Source: an uncultured Pelagibacteraceae bacterium (GTDB lineage Bacteria; Pseudomonadota; Alphaproteobacteria; Pelagibacterales; Pelagibacteraceae). Taken from it: 64,000 bases of DNA. The stretch covers positions 1-64,000 of the forward strand of contig CACJQQ010000002.1 of assembly GCA_902595625.1 (NCBI GenBank), written 5' to 3'. The position numbers were made by a program, and so were the translations under genes. This document shows positions 17,753 to 26,644 of this stretch, piece by piece (position 1 is the stretch's first letter; each line of letters starts with the position of its first letter). A model generated the notes under the pieces. It did not search any database and had not been told where the DNA came from. It saw nothing but the letters and a program-made list of their open reading frames with translations.

Positions 17753-18532
17753 TTAATTCTGTGGCGTGCAAATAGGTCTTTTTTTATCTTTTTCAATAAA
17801 TTTTATGACTTCTGAAACTAATTCATTGTCTTTATACTCGCCATTAATTTTAGTTAAATTTTCATGTAAATTTTTTGAGGAGAAGATTTCTTTGTAAGCT
17901 TTATCTAAACCCATAATTTTTTTATTATCATATTTTTTTCTACGTAAACCAATTAAATTTATTCCTTGTAAGTAGTTTCTATTGCCGATTGATAAACCAA
18001 AAGGCGTTACGTCTTTTAGAACACCAGTCATCCCACCTATCATTGCTAGTCTTCCAATTCTCGTAAATTGTTGAACTGCTGAGTTACCACCTATTACAAC
18101 AGAGTCTTCTATAGTAACATGACCACCCAACGGTACGTTATTTGCTATAATAACATTACTTCCAATCGTGCAATCATGTGCTATGTGTGATGAAATCATG
18201 AATAAACAATTGTTTCCTATTGAAGTTTTTGAACCTCCACCTTCAGTTCCCGGGTTTATCGTAACATATTCCCTAATCGTATTATTTTCTCCAATTGATA
18301 AACTGTTTTTTTCATTTTTAAATTTTAAATCTTGGGGCTGTGTTCCAATACTGGCAAATGGAAAAATTTTTGTCCCTTTTCCTATACTTGTATTTCCCTC
18401 TATGTGAACATTTGAAACAAGCTCAACTTCTTCTGATAACAACACATTGGGACCAACATAACAAAATGGACCAATTTTCACGTTTTTGGAAATTTTTGCT
18501 TTTTTATCTATTACACTTGAATTATGTATCAT
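17753..18532 (-). CDS. lpxA: UDP-N-acetylglucosamine O-acyltransferase
   Basis: LpxA attaches the 3-hydroxyacyl chain to UDP-GlcNAc, the first lipid A step. I start at ATG 18532, which overlaps the fabZ stop as ATGA and has AGGA upstream. A longer GTG form would add ten residues lying inside fabZ and not found in the family. The 259 residues begin MIHNSSVID and run as left-handed beta-helix hexapeptide repeats (IGPFCYVGPNV, IGKGTKIFPFASIG, IGNNCLFMISSHIAHDC with the catalytic His, VTIEDSVVIGGNSAV). A helical tail follows. Gene order lpxD-fabZ-lpxA-lpxI is standard. Confidence 0.96.
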   Translation of the reverse strand: MIHNSSVIDKKAKISKNVKIGPFCYVGPNVLLSEEVELVSNVHIEGNTSIGKGTKIFPFASIGTQPQDLKFKNEKNSLSIGENNTIREYVTINPGTEGGGSKTSIGNNCLFMISSHIAHDCTIGSNVIIANNVPLGGHVTIEDSVVIGGNSAVQQFTRIGRLAMIGGMTGVLKDVTPFGLSIGNRNYLQGINLIGLRRKKYDNKKIMGLDKAYKEIFSSKNLHENLTKINGEYKDNELVSEVIKFIEKDKKRPICTPQN

Positions 18533-18984
18533 TCTTTCCTGTCTACAATAGTTGCTGACCACTCAGCGTCTGCCATTCTTTTTCCATCAACTTTTGCTGT
18601 ACCTTTATATTTCCATACTCTTCCATGAGATCTAATAGCTTGTATTTCCAAATGAAGTTCACAATCGGGAAGAACAGGATTTCTAAATCTTGCTTTATCT
18701 ACACCCATTAAGTAAACCAATTTGTTTGCATATTCTTTAGGATCAATACCATGAGCAGTAAGCGCTGCTGCTGCCTGACCAAACGCTTCAACTATCAATA
18801 CTCCTGGCATAACTGGTTGTCCTGGAAAATGTCCTTGAACATAAAAACCATTTTTTTTTACATACATTATCGCCGTAGCAGATTTTAGATGTACAATATT
18901 AGTCAACTTATCTATTAATAACATTGGTTCTCTATGTGGTAGTAGAGATTCAATTTCTTTTTTATTTAATTCTGTTTTACTCAT
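18529..18984 (-). CDS. fabZ: 3-hydroxyacyl-ACP dehydratase FabZ
   Basis: FabZ dehydrates beta-hydroxyacyl-ACP in fatty acid elongation and competes with LpxA/LpxD for the same hydroxyacyl-ACP pool, which explains its place between them. The start is ATG 18984 (MSKTELNKKEIESLLPHREPML); a longer TTG frame runs into lpxD coding sequence and adds a non-homologous end. The 151 residues form a hotdog fold with LLPHREPMLLIDK, the catalytic His in VQGHFPGQPVMPGVLIVEAFGQ with the paired Glu, DKARFRNPV and a C-terminal beta region. It overlaps lpxD by 8 bases and lpxA by 4. Confidence 0.96.
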   Translation of the reverse strand: MSKTELNKKEIESLLPHREPMLLIDKLTNIVHLKSATAIMYVKKNGFYVQGHFPGQPVMPGVLIVEAFGQAAAALTAHGIDPKEYANKLVYLMGVDKARFRNPVLPDCELHLEIQAIRSHGRVWKYKGTAKVDGKRMADAEWSATIVDRKE

Positions 18985-19951
18985 TATTTTTTTTATTTTT
19001 TTTAATAAAATCCTTAAACGGAATTGCAGGATAGCCCATAACAACTTGGTTGTTATCTATATCTTTTACAACTCCACTACCTCCACCAATTTTAACATTA
19101 TTTCCTATATTTAGATGCCCAGAAATGCCGGCTTGGCCTCCGATAGAAACATTATCCCCAATTATTGAACTACCAGCAAAACCTACTTGCCCTGCAATCA
19201 TACAATTTGAACCAATTTTTACATTATGAGCTATATGCACTTGATTGTCTAAATAGCTATTGCTTCCAATTATTGTGTCATCAACCGAACCTCTGTCAAT
19301 TGTGCAGCCAGAAGCTATCTCCACATCGTCATTAATAATGACTTGGCCTATATGAGGAATCTTTATATTTTTGTTTTTATTAGGTATAAATCCAAAACCT
19401 TTTTGACCAATTTTACAATTATCTTGCAACACTACTCTATCTCCTATTATTGAATTTTTGATAATAACATTTGAACCAATTATACAATTTTTACCTATTA
19501 CTACATCGTGCTCAATAATTGAATTAGCACCTACAATTGTACCTACACCTAATTTAGCATTTTTGCCAATTAAAACATTATTTCCAAATTTAACCGATTT
19601 AAAGAGATTGTTATTAGCTTTTTTTAAAGTAAGATCGGGGTAATCAATATCTGCAAGTGGGTAGATTTTTTTTAAAACTATAGCTAGTTCAAATAAAACA
19701 TTTTTAACAATTATTGGCTCAACATTACTAGGTAAATCTTTAGCTAAACTTGATGAAGTAATACAGAATGAAGCCTTGGTAGAGGTAGCATGGGTAAAAT
19801 ATTTTTTTGAGTCATAGAAAGTAAGATCATCTTTCTTTGATTTTGCTAGAGTTTTGATTGAAAGTATTTTAATTTTTTGTTTAAATATTTTTTTTGGGAA
19901 TAGTTTATCTATAGTGTAAATTTTTTTTTCAAAAAAAACTTTTTCTTTCAT
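18977..19951 (-). CDS. lpxD: UDP-3-O-acylglucosamine N-acyltransferase
   Basis: LpxD adds the N-linked hydroxyacyl chain in lipid A synthesis. The 324 residues have the N-terminal uridine-binding domain (KSKKDDLTFYDSKKYF near 35-50) and then about ten hexapeptide coils (VKFGNNVLIGKNAKLGVGTIVG, CTIDRGSVDDTIIG, LDNQVHIAHNVKIG with catalytic His, QVGFAGSSIIGDNVSIGGQAG). The end is a short helix with VMGYPAIPFKDF. The ATG at 19949-19951 follows the skp-type gene by 6 bases. Length is slightly below the usual 340. Confidence 0.96.
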   Translation of the reverse strand: MKEKVFFEKKIYTIDKLFPKKIFKQKIKILSIKTLAKSKKDDLTFYDSKKYFTHATSTKASFCITSSSLAKDLPSNVEPIIVKNVLFELAIVLKKIYPLADIDYPDLTLKKANNNLFKSVKFGNNVLIGKNAKLGVGTIVGANSIIEHDVVIGKNCIIGSNVIIKNSIIGDRVVLQDNCKIGQKGFGFIPNKNKNIKIPHIGQVIINDDVEIASGCTIDRGSVDDTIIGSNSYLDNQVHIAHNVKIGSNCMIAGQVGFAGSSIIGDNVSIGGQAGISGHLNIGNNVKIGGGSGVVKDIDNNQVVMGYPAIPFKDFIKKNKKNNE

Positions 19952-19957
19952 TAAACT

Positions 19958-20482
19958 TTAATTTAGTTTAACAGATTTAACTTTATCATTTAATCTTTTA
20001 ATAATATCTTGTGTTATATCTAAATTTTCATCTGCTAAAATTAAGCTTTTTTTATCCATAACATACCTTATTTTCTTTTCTTGCATGTACTCCTTTATAA
20101 CTGGATTTAAATTTTTAAGAAGCTCGTTTCTTGCTTTTGACCTTTGTTTTGCTACGTTATCTAGAAGACTTTTCTTATCCTTTTGTAATTTAATTACTTT
20201 TTTTCTAAGATCTGTAACTTTCTTTTTATATTCGTCTTCTGAAATTAATTTTTTTTGTTCTATTATTTTTTTTTCTTCAGATTGAAGGTTTTTTTCAGCC
20301 TTATTAAGCTGACTTAAACCATTTTCTAATTTGCTTTTAAGATCTTTTTGAGCTTTTTTACCTGCTGTACTCTCATTTAAAATTAATTTAAAATCTAGAT
20401 AAAATGGAAGCTCTGCAGATAAATTTTGATTGTACGCTGTAAGTAAAAAAAGAATTATTAATATTTTTTTAAATTGTTTCAT
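19958..20482 (-). CDS. OmpH/Skp-family periplasmic chaperone
   Basis: Skp trimers hold unfolded outer-membrane proteins on their way to BamA. The 174 residues start with a signal peptide (MKQFKKILIILFLLTAYNQNLSA). A beta segment with YLDFKLILNESTAGKKAQKDL follows, then a long Lys/Glu/Leu heptad-like coiled coil (about 50-115). It returns to a beta strand ending DITQDIIKRLNDKVKSVKLN. This small body with a helical tentacle is the Skp pattern, and the location directly after bamA and before lpxD is diagnostic. Sequence conservation of the family is low, so position and architecture carry the call. Confidence 0.88.
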   Translation of the reverse strand: MKQFKKILIILFLLTAYNQNLSAELPFYLDFKLILNESTAGKKAQKDLKSKLENGLSQLNKAEKNLQSEEKKIIEQKKLISEDEYKKKVTDLRKKVIKLQKDKKSLLDNVAKQRSKARNELLKNLNPVIKEYMQEKKIRYVMDKKSLILADENLDITQDIIKRLNDKVKSVKLN

Positions 20483-20489
20483 ATGATTA

Positions 20490-22724
20490 TTAGAAGGTTG
20501 TTCCTAGGTTAAAGTTAAAGCTTTCAGTTTCATCAGAGCTAGCTTTTGAAAGATTCTGAGAGAGTATAAAAGTCATTGGTCCAATTGGAGAGCTCCAACT
20601 TAGAGCTAATCCTGTAGAAGATCTCAATTCGTTACTTTCATTAATGGTGCTATCATAATCTACACCCCAAACATTACCAAAATCCAAAAATACACCAACA
20701 TCCATATTAGTATCTTCTGGTAAGATATTAGGGAGATTTGCCTCAAAATTTACAGCTGATGCGTAGTTCCCTCCTATATGATCTTTGCCATCCATAGGAC
20801 CTACTTTTCCTTTTTGAAATCCACGTAATCTTTTTGTGCTAAGGTTTTTTCTTTTACTAATTCTTACATCTTCATCATCCAACCCATTTATTGCTGTTAC
20901 GTAAAATTTAGTTGCTCCAATAATATTCTCTGACAATGTTTTGTATATGCTTGAAGACAAAGTATTAGAAACGGCTTTTTTATCAGCATAAAAAGGTAAA
21001 GTTTGTTTGAAAGAAGTAATGGCTCCATTGGTAGGCATAAATGCTCGATCTCTAGTGTCGTAAGAAAAACCGTAAGAACCTGATAATTCAGAAAACTCAC
21101 CGCTTTGCTTTTTTAGTCCCGACGACGCTGAGTCAAGTGTTCGCAGATCATCATAGGATGCGGATATACCGAGACTTGTGAATACATTTTTATATTGTTC
21201 AAATTTTGTGTTAACACCAACACCAACCAGTGTATTTTCAAAACCTTGATCAGGCTTATCATTGTTTAAACTAAATAAATTATAACTAATTTGATTACCT
21301 AAAAAATTGTAGTTAGGATCTAAATATTGAATATCACCTGAGAGTGTTTCTTGATCGACTTCTAATTCAAATTTTATTTTTTTTCCTTTACCAAGCCAAT
21401 TATTTTCAGAAATAGAAACACCAAAAGATCCTCCATTTGTTCCGATACCTGCACCAGCACTTATTTCTCCAGTAGGTTTTTCCTCAATATTGATATCAAC
21501 CACTTTTAAATTATTGTCACTTCCACTTGAAACTTTAGATTTTACGTTTTTAAAAATATTTCTTGATCTAATTTTTGCAACAGATTTATCTAATTTAATT
21601 TTTGTAAAAGGATCACCCTCATCTAATAAAAGTTCACCTCTAATTACATCTTCATTAGTAATATTGTTACCAACAATGTTTATTCGCTCTACTAAAACTT
21701 TCTCACCTTCAAAGATATTAAACTTTATCGTAATATTGTCATCATCAAGTATTTCCTCAACGTTATGTTCTACGAATTGTAAATTATTTTTTTCAATTAA
21801 ATCATCAATTGACTCAAGTAATTTTTGAACTTTAAACGGTGAATAATACTCGCCTATATACTTTTTGTAATCTTTGTTTAGCCCAAGAAATAATTTATTA
21901 TCAAAAGTAGGATCTAAATTTGTATCAATTTTCTTAATAATATATCTTTTGCCAGCTTCTATAGAGTAAATTAAATTTACATCTCCTGATTTTAGTATTT
22001 CAGCAGAGTTTGAATTTATCACCACATCATAATAACCAAGTGACTTATAATAATTTTGAAGCAGTCTTAAGTCTAGATCTACTAAATTTTGACTAAATTT
22101 TGTATTTCTTGAAATGAACTTCCAAAATTTTGACTCTTCACTCGCAATTATATCTTTTAATCTTTTATCTTTAATTTTTTTATCACCAATAAATTTAATT
22201 GAGGTAATTCTAGATTCTTTTCCCCTATCTATCTCAATTATTAAATCTATACTTTTGTTGTCAATATTTTTTACACTTGCATCTACTTTAGAGAAATTAA
22301 ATCCAATAGAAGAATAAAGTTTTTTTATAATTTCAAGATCATTTAAAAGATTAGATTTTATAAATGATCTTTTTTCTTTTATTGAAATAATTTTCTTAAT
22401 CTGTTTTTTTATTCTATTATTTTTTTCACCAACTAATATAAGTTGGTTTACTAATGGATATTCTTTTAAGTCAATTTTTAAAACGTTATTTGAAAAACTC
22501 ACATCAACATTTTCAAAAAAGTTAGTTGAATATAGATTTTTCAAAATTTTGTTAATTTCTTTTTCATCAATCGACTTATTTAAATCTATTTCACCATAAA
22601 TTTTTATTGTTTCATCACTAATTCTTTCATTACCATTTATTTTAATTTGCTTAGAAGATTCGTTTGCGTTAGCAAAGGAGTAGGTAATAAACAGAATGAA
22701 TAAAATTTTAATTATGTTTCCCAT
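20490..22724 (-). CDS. bamA: Outer-membrane protein assembly factor BamA
   Basis: BamA inserts beta-barrel proteins in the outer membrane. The 744 residues comprise a signal peptide (about 1-20, SFANA), five POTRA domains (about 24-400; repeated patterns such as IKINGNERISDETIKIY, ITSIKFIGDKKIKDKRL, VERINIVGNNITNEDVIRGE) and a C-terminal barrel. The barrel includes GISASYDDLRTLD, the YDTRDRAFMPTNG segment, RLRGFQKGKVGP (the conserved RGF lock loop) and a final Phe as in the barrel-sorting signal (NFNLGTTF). The ATG lies 17 bases inside dxr, leaving no room for rseP between dxr and bamA, where many proteobacteria have it. Confidence 0.96.
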   Translation of the reverse strand: MGNIIKILFILFITYSFANANESSKQIKINGNERISDETIKIYGEIDLNKSIDEKEINKILKNLYSTNFFENVDVSFSNNVLKIDLKEYPLVNQLILVGEKNNRIKKQIKKIISIKEKRSFIKSNLLNDLEIIKKLYSSIGFNFSKVDASVKNIDNKSIDLIIEIDRGKESRITSIKFIGDKKIKDKRLKDIIASEESKFWKFISRNTKFSQNLVDLDLRLLQNYYKSLGYYDVVINSNSAEILKSGDVNLIYSIEAGKRYIIKKIDTNLDPTFDNKLFLGLNKDYKKYIGEYYSPFKVQKLLESIDDLIEKNNLQFVEHNVEEILDDDNITIKFNIFEGEKVLVERINIVGNNITNEDVIRGELLLDEGDPFTKIKLDKSVAKIRSRNIFKNVKSKVSSGSDNNLKVVDINIEEKPTGEISAGAGIGTNGGSFGVSISENNWLGKGKKIKFELEVDQETLSGDIQYLDPNYNFLGNQISYNLFSLNNDKPDQGFENTLVGVGVNTKFEQYKNVFTSLGISASYDDLRTLDSASSGLKKQSGEFSELSGSYGFSYDTRDRAFMPTNGAITSFKQTLPFYADKKAVSNTLSSSIYKTLSENIIGATKFYVTAINGLDDEDVRISKRKNLSTKRLRGFQKGKVGPMDGKDHIGGNYASAVNFEANLPNILPEDTNMDVGVFLDFGNVWGVDYDSTINESNELRSSTGLALSWSSPIGPMTFILSQNLSKASSDETESFNFNLGTTF

Positions 22725-23889
22725 AGTAACGCTCGATTTTTTTAATTGTAGTATTTTTTGCCCAAGTGTCTACAATGTTGATTGTATTTAAATTAGACGG
22801 CTTTCTTATAGCATATTTTTTATAATTTTTGTCTTTCAAAATGTCTAAAATGATTTTTTGTATTCCTAAAAAAGGGATCTTTTTTCTTAAAAAATGCTCT
22901 ACCAGCACCTCATTAGCCGAGTTGATAATTATTCCTGTTCCATCATACTCATTAATGTGGTTTGACAGCCTTATGATAGGAAATACTTTTTTATCTACAT
23001 TTTTAAAAGTTAAATTTTTAATTTTAGGATAATTTTTTTTTATTTTTAAAAAATTTTCGATTTTTATATTTCCATCAAATATGGCATTTACTATTGGTAT
23101 GATCATAGTGGGTTCGTGGTAAACAAATTTTTTTAATCCATTTTTAAAATCAATAATTGCATGAACTAGCGACTCAGGATGAATTATAATATCTAATTTT
23201 TGAGTTGGTAAATTAAATAATCTTTGAGCTTCGATTAACTCTAAAATTTTATTCATTAATGTTGCTGAGTCGATTGAAATTTTTTTACCCATTTTCCATT
23301 TTGGATGTTTTAAAGCTTTTTGTGGTCCAATATTTTTTAACTGAGAAAATTTATAATTAAGAAATGGACCGCCAGATGCAGTAAGATAGACTTTATTAAT
23401 GTCTTGAACATTGTGATTTTTTAGAAGGTTCATTATTGAAAAATGCTCGGAGTCTATTGGGATAATTTTAGTTTTGTTTTTTTTTGCTTCTTTATTTATT
23501 AAGTGCCACCCACAGATAATTGCTTCTTTATTTGCAATTAAAATTTTTTTACTTAACTTAATTAAATAAATAGTTGGTTTTAATCCTTTGATACCGGGTA
23601 TCGCAGAGATAGTAATGTCTGATTTCTTTTTTGTCTTAATTTTTTCAAGATTATTAATGACAGTAGTTTTAGTTTTAGGAAATTTTTTTCTAATTTTTTC
23701 ACATATAAGCTCATTATTGATTAAAAAATAGATTGGTTTATAAATTTTTATCTGTCTACAAATCTCTTTATAATTTTTATTTGCTGAAAATATAAAAGGT
23801 GTAAATAATTTTTTTTTTCTATCAATTATTTTTAAAGTATTGCGCCCAATAGAACCTGTTGATCCTAATATTGATATAAATTTTTTCAT
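22708..23889 (-). CDS. dxr: 1-deoxy-D-xylulose 5-phosphate reductoisomerase
   Basis: Dxr makes 2-C-methylerythritol 4-phosphate, the committed step of the MEP isoprenoid pathway, feeding UppS next door. The 393 residues show the NADPH loop ILGSTGSIGRNTLKII at 7-22, LIANKEAIICGW near 115, the metal and substrate motif IIPIDSEHFSIM near 145, LTASGGPF near 180, and LDIIIHPESLVHAII near 245. The family helical C-terminus follows. It overlaps cdsA by 4 bases (ATGA) and bamA by 17, so all are likely one transcript. Confidence 0.97.
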   Translation of the reverse strand: MKKFISILGSTGSIGRNTLKIIDRKKKLFTPFIFSANKNYKEICRQIKIYKPIYFLINNELICEKIRKKFPKTKTTVINNLEKIKTKKKSDITISAIPGIKGLKPTIYLIKLSKKILIANKEAIICGWHLINKEAKKNKTKIIPIDSEHFSIMNLLKNHNVQDINKVYLTASGGPFLNYKFSQLKNIGPQKALKHPKWKMGKKISIDSATLMNKILELIEAQRLFNLPTQKLDIIIHPESLVHAIIDFKNGLKKFVYHEPTMIIPIVNAIFDGNIKIENFLKIKKNYPKIKNLTFKNVDKKVFPIIRLSNHINEYDGTGIIINSANEVLVEHFLRKKIPFLGIQKIILDILKDKNYKKYAIRKPSNLNTINIVDTWAKNTTIKKIERYYGKHN

Positions 23890-24539
23890 TTAATTAATAA
23901 TGAAAGAGTTATCAAGCCCATTGGAATACCAAAAAATATACCATCAAGTCTATCTAAAATACCGCCGTGTCCTGGTAAAAAATTACCAGTATCCTTTAAT
24001 TTAGCTTTTCTTTTCAAAAAAGAGAAAAATAAATCTCCCAATTGACAAGATATCGAGGTTATCAAAGCAACAATTAAAATTTTTAAATTAAATAAGTTCA
24101 TAAAATAGAAAAATAAAAACGAAATCGTTATTAATGTAAGAATTATTGAACCTAATGCTCCTGTATATGTTTTATTTGGACTTATTTTGGTTAATTTAGG
24201 ACCTTTTAATATTTTACCAAAAATGTAGCCACCTAAATCCGATGCGATACATCCTAATAATAAAATAAAAAGTAAATACTTTAATAAAATATTATTTGAG
24301 GAAAAAAGAAAAATTGCAACAAAGGTAAAAACATAACTTACAAAGAAAATATTAATTAAAGTAAAACTTATTTTTTTTTTAATAATTCTTTTTGAAATTT
24401 CTAGAAATTCTAAAACCGATAGCACGCCCAAAACAAGCAAACTATAAGCTAAAAGTATATTAGAAATAAAGATAAAAAAAACTAATAAAAATAATGCTAA
24501 AGAAGTTAAAATTCTTTTCTTTAAATTACTTGAAATCAT
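23886..24539 (-). CDS. cdsA: Phosphatidate cytidylyltransferase
   Basis: CdsA makes CDP-diacylglycerol, the precursor of all phospholipids, in the inner membrane. The 217 residues are mostly hydrophobic (about six membrane segments). The catalytic end has the DLGGYIFGK stretch near 100, SPNKTYTGALGS near 122, CQLGDLFFSFLKRKAKLKD, and the signature GHGGILDRLDGIFFG near 190. It is shorter than E. coli CdsA (about 285) because the N-terminal membrane region is reduced, as in many alphaproteobacteria. ATGA overlaps link it to uppS and dxr. Confidence 0.95.
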   Translation of the reverse strand: MISSNLKKRILTSLALFLLVFFIFISNILLAYSLLVLGVLSVLEFLEISKRIIKKKISFTLINIFFVSYVFTFVAIFLFSSNNILLKYLLFILLLGCIASDLGGYIFGKILKGPKLTKISPNKTYTGALGSIILTLITISFLFFYFMNLFNLKILIVALITSISCQLGDLFFSFLKRKAKLKDTGNFLPGHGGILDRLDGIFFGIPMGLITLSLLIK

Positions 24540-25204
24540 ATTTTACCGTAGTTCCTATTTATTTTTTTATATTTATTTATTATCTTAAATAAATCTTTTG
24601 GAGTAAAATCTGGCCACAATTTTTTTAAAAAAAATAGCTCGGTATAAGCCAATTGCCAAAGTAGAAAATTACTTAAACGTTGGTAACCTCCAGTTCTAAT
24701 TAAGATATCAGGATTTGGCAAATTTTTTGTGTATAAATTTCTTTCAAAATTTTTGATTGATATATTTTTTTTTGTTTTTTTCAAAGCTTGGATTATTTCA
24801 TTCTTTGAGCCATAATTAATTGCTAAATTTACAACTATTTTCTTATTTTTTTTTGTAAGTTTGGCAGATTTTTTTAATGTAAGTTTAATATCAGATGAAA
24901 ATTTATTTAATTCACCTAAAATATTTATTTTAATTCCCTGCTTTATTATATTTTTTATTTCTTTTGTAAAATAAGTGTTTATTAATTTGAATATATAATT
25001 TTTTTCATTTTTTGGTCTTTCCCAATTTTCAGAGGAAAAAACGTAAAAAGTTATTATTGGTATTTTCGATTTAATTGATGCGCCAACTATTTTTTTTACA
25101 GTTTCTACACCTTTTAAATGTCCGAAGTTTCTTCCTTTACCTCTTTTTTTTCCCCACCTGCCGTTTCCATCCATAATGAAAGCAACATGGCAAAGTTTGT
25201 TCAT
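24536..25204 (-). CDS. uppS: Undecaprenyl diphosphate synthase
   Basis: UppS extends farnesyl diphosphate with eight isopentenyl units to give the C55 lipid carrier used for peptidoglycan and surface glycans. The 222 residues contain the pyrophosphate-binding start AFIMDGNGRWGKKRGKGR (Asp near 12) and GHLKGVETVKKIV, then YVFSSENWERP near 60. NLAINYGSKNEI near 130 and PNPDILIRTGGYQRLSNFLLWQLAYTE near 170 complete the cis-prenyltransferase signature. It sits between frr and cdsA with 4-base overlaps at both ends. Confidence 0.96.
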   Translation of the reverse strand: MNKLCHVAFIMDGNGRWGKKRGKGRNFGHLKGVETVKKIVGASIKSKIPIITFYVFSSENWERPKNEKNYIFKLINTYFTKEIKNIIKQGIKINILGELNKFSSDIKLTLKKSAKLTKKNKKIVVNLAINYGSKNEIIQALKKTKKNISIKNFERNLYTKNLPNPDILIRTGGYQRLSNFLLWQLAYTELFFLKKLWPDFTPKDLFKIINKYKKINRNYGKI

Positions 25205-25761
25205 ATCTGAATGATCTCTTTTTCTTTTTCTGATAAGATTTTTTCTATATTTTCTATACTTGTATCCGTTAGTTTTTGGATCAATTTTTCATAGTTTTTA
25301 CTGTCATCCTCGGAAATAATTTTATCTTTAAGTTTTTTTTTTAGATCTTCGTTTGCTTCTCTCCTGATGTTTCTAATTGCAACTTTCCCTTTTTCGACCA
25401 TATTTTTTAATATTTTAATTAAGTCTTTTCTTCTTTCCTCTGTTAAATCTGGAATTCTTAATCTAATTATTTGTCCGTCTACTTGAGGATTAATTCCTAA
25501 TTCCGACTTTTGAATTGCTCCTTCTATCAAAGTTATATTTGATTTATCCCATACTTGAATAGAAATTAATCTTGCTTCAGGCACACTGATAGTTGCTAAT
25601 TGATCGACTGGCATTAGTTGCCCGTAAACATCAACTTTAATTGTATCAAGCATATTTGTATTAGCTCTACCAGTCCTTAGTGTAGCTATTTCTTTTTTCA
25701 GAGATTGAATACTTTTATCCATCTTAGATGAATAATTTTTCTCATTAAACTCACTGCTCAC
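25201..25761 (-). CDS. frr: Ribosome recycling factor
   Basis: Frr, with EF-G, splits post-termination ribosomes. The 186 residues match the family length. Motifs include KEIATLRTGRANTNMLDTI near 25-43, VYGQLMPVDQLATISVPEARLI, and a C-terminal helical domain with LTEERRKDLIKILK and VAIRNIRREAN. The start is GTG at 25759-25761, with GGAG seven bases upstream; the next ATG would remove a conserved first helix. It begins 2 bases after tsf. The usual pyrH gene between tsf and frr is missing. Confidence 0.95.
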   Translation of the reverse strand: MSSEFNEKNYSSKMDKSIQSLKKEIATLRTGRANTNMLDTIKVDVYGQLMPVDQLATISVPEARLISIQVWDKSNITLIEGAIQKSELGINPQVDGQIIRLRIPDLTEERRKDLIKILKNMVEKGKVAIRNIRREANEDLKKKLKDKIISEDDSKNYEKLIQKLTDTSIENIEKILSEKEKEIIQI

Positions 25762-25763
25762 CC

Positions 25764-26627
25764 TTAAACTCCTTCTCCAACTTTATATCGAACAAAATCT
25801 AAAACTTTAAGTTGATTTTCAAATGAGTTTTCCTTAAGGATTTCTGAAACTTTTTTTTTAGGATCCATTATCCATAATTGGTTTAACAATGAGTTATCGT
25901 TTAAAAATTTGGATATTTTTCCTTTTGAAATTTTTTCTGCCATTTCTGCTGGTTTCCCTGAATTTGTGATTTCTGCTTTTATTATTTCTAATTCTTTACT
26001 AACTAAATTTTCATCTATGCCCTCTTTAGCTATGGCCAAAGGGTTTGATGCAGCAATGTGCATAGCCACTTTGTTTCCAATATCTCTATTTTCTTTTGAT
26101 ACGCCATCTAGCTTAACTAAGGAGATAATTTTTCCAATACCTTTCTCAATAGCTGAATGAACATAATAAAAATTAGTACCTTTAGAACAATCAAAAAATT
26201 TAGTTCTTCTGATTGTGATTTTTTCACCAATCTTTGCAATTAAATTTACTAAATTATCTTTTACTGGAGTCCCGTTAAGCATTTTTGCATCAACAAGTTT
26301 ATTAAGATCACCTTTATTAATAAAATTTAGGTCAGATAATTCCTTGCAAAAATTTATGAAGTCTTGATTTTTTGCAACAAAATCTGTTTCACTATTAATC
26401 TCTATTAAAGAAATATTTCCTTCATTTTCTTTTACTAGTGCCAAACCTTCTGATGCAGTTCTACTCATCTTTTTTGAAGCTTTAGCTATTCCTTTTTTTC
26501 TTAAAAACTCAATTGATTTTTCTAGATCTCCATTCGATTCGTCTAAAGCTACTTTACAATCTTTAAAGCCAACTCCAGTCATCTCTCTTAGTTTTTTAAT
26601 ACTATCTAGCAAATCTTTATTTGGCAT
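25764..26627 (-). CDS. tsf: Elongation factor Ts
   Basis: EF-Ts recycles EF-Tu-GDP to EF-Tu-GTP. The 287 residues begin with the UBA-like domain (LREMTGVGFKDCKVALDESNGD near 13-34). Then comes ASKKMSRTASEGLALV, with the catalytic core SLIEINSETDFVAKNQDF near 80 containing the conserved TDFVA, a second subdomain with MHIAASNPLAI near 188, and a C-terminal FVRYKVGEG. The gene follows rpsB by 17 bases, the normal pair, and is probably governed by the leader ahead of rpsB. Confidence 0.97.
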   Translation of the reverse strand: MPNKDLLDSIKKLREMTGVGFKDCKVALDESNGDLEKSIEFLRKKGIAKASKKMSRTASEGLALVKENEGNISLIEINSETDFVAKNQDFINFCKELSDLNFINKGDLNKLVDAKMLNGTPVKDNLVNLIAKIGEKITIRRTKFFDCSKGTNFYYVHSAIEKGIGKIISLVKLDGVSKENRDIGNKVAMHIAASNPLAIAKEGIDENLVSKELEIIKAEITNSGKPAEMAEKISKGKISKFLNDNSLLNQLWIMDPKKKVSEILKENSFENQLKVLDFVRYKVGEGV

Positions 26628-26644
26628 TTGAATGGTTATTAAGT

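Noticed and set aside
18562-19044. Longer TTG/GTG starts for fabZ (19044) and lpxA (18562)
   Set aside because: They add residues foreign to the families and lie within upstream genes; internal ATGs match the family N-termini (the lpxA one with an AGGA ribosome site).
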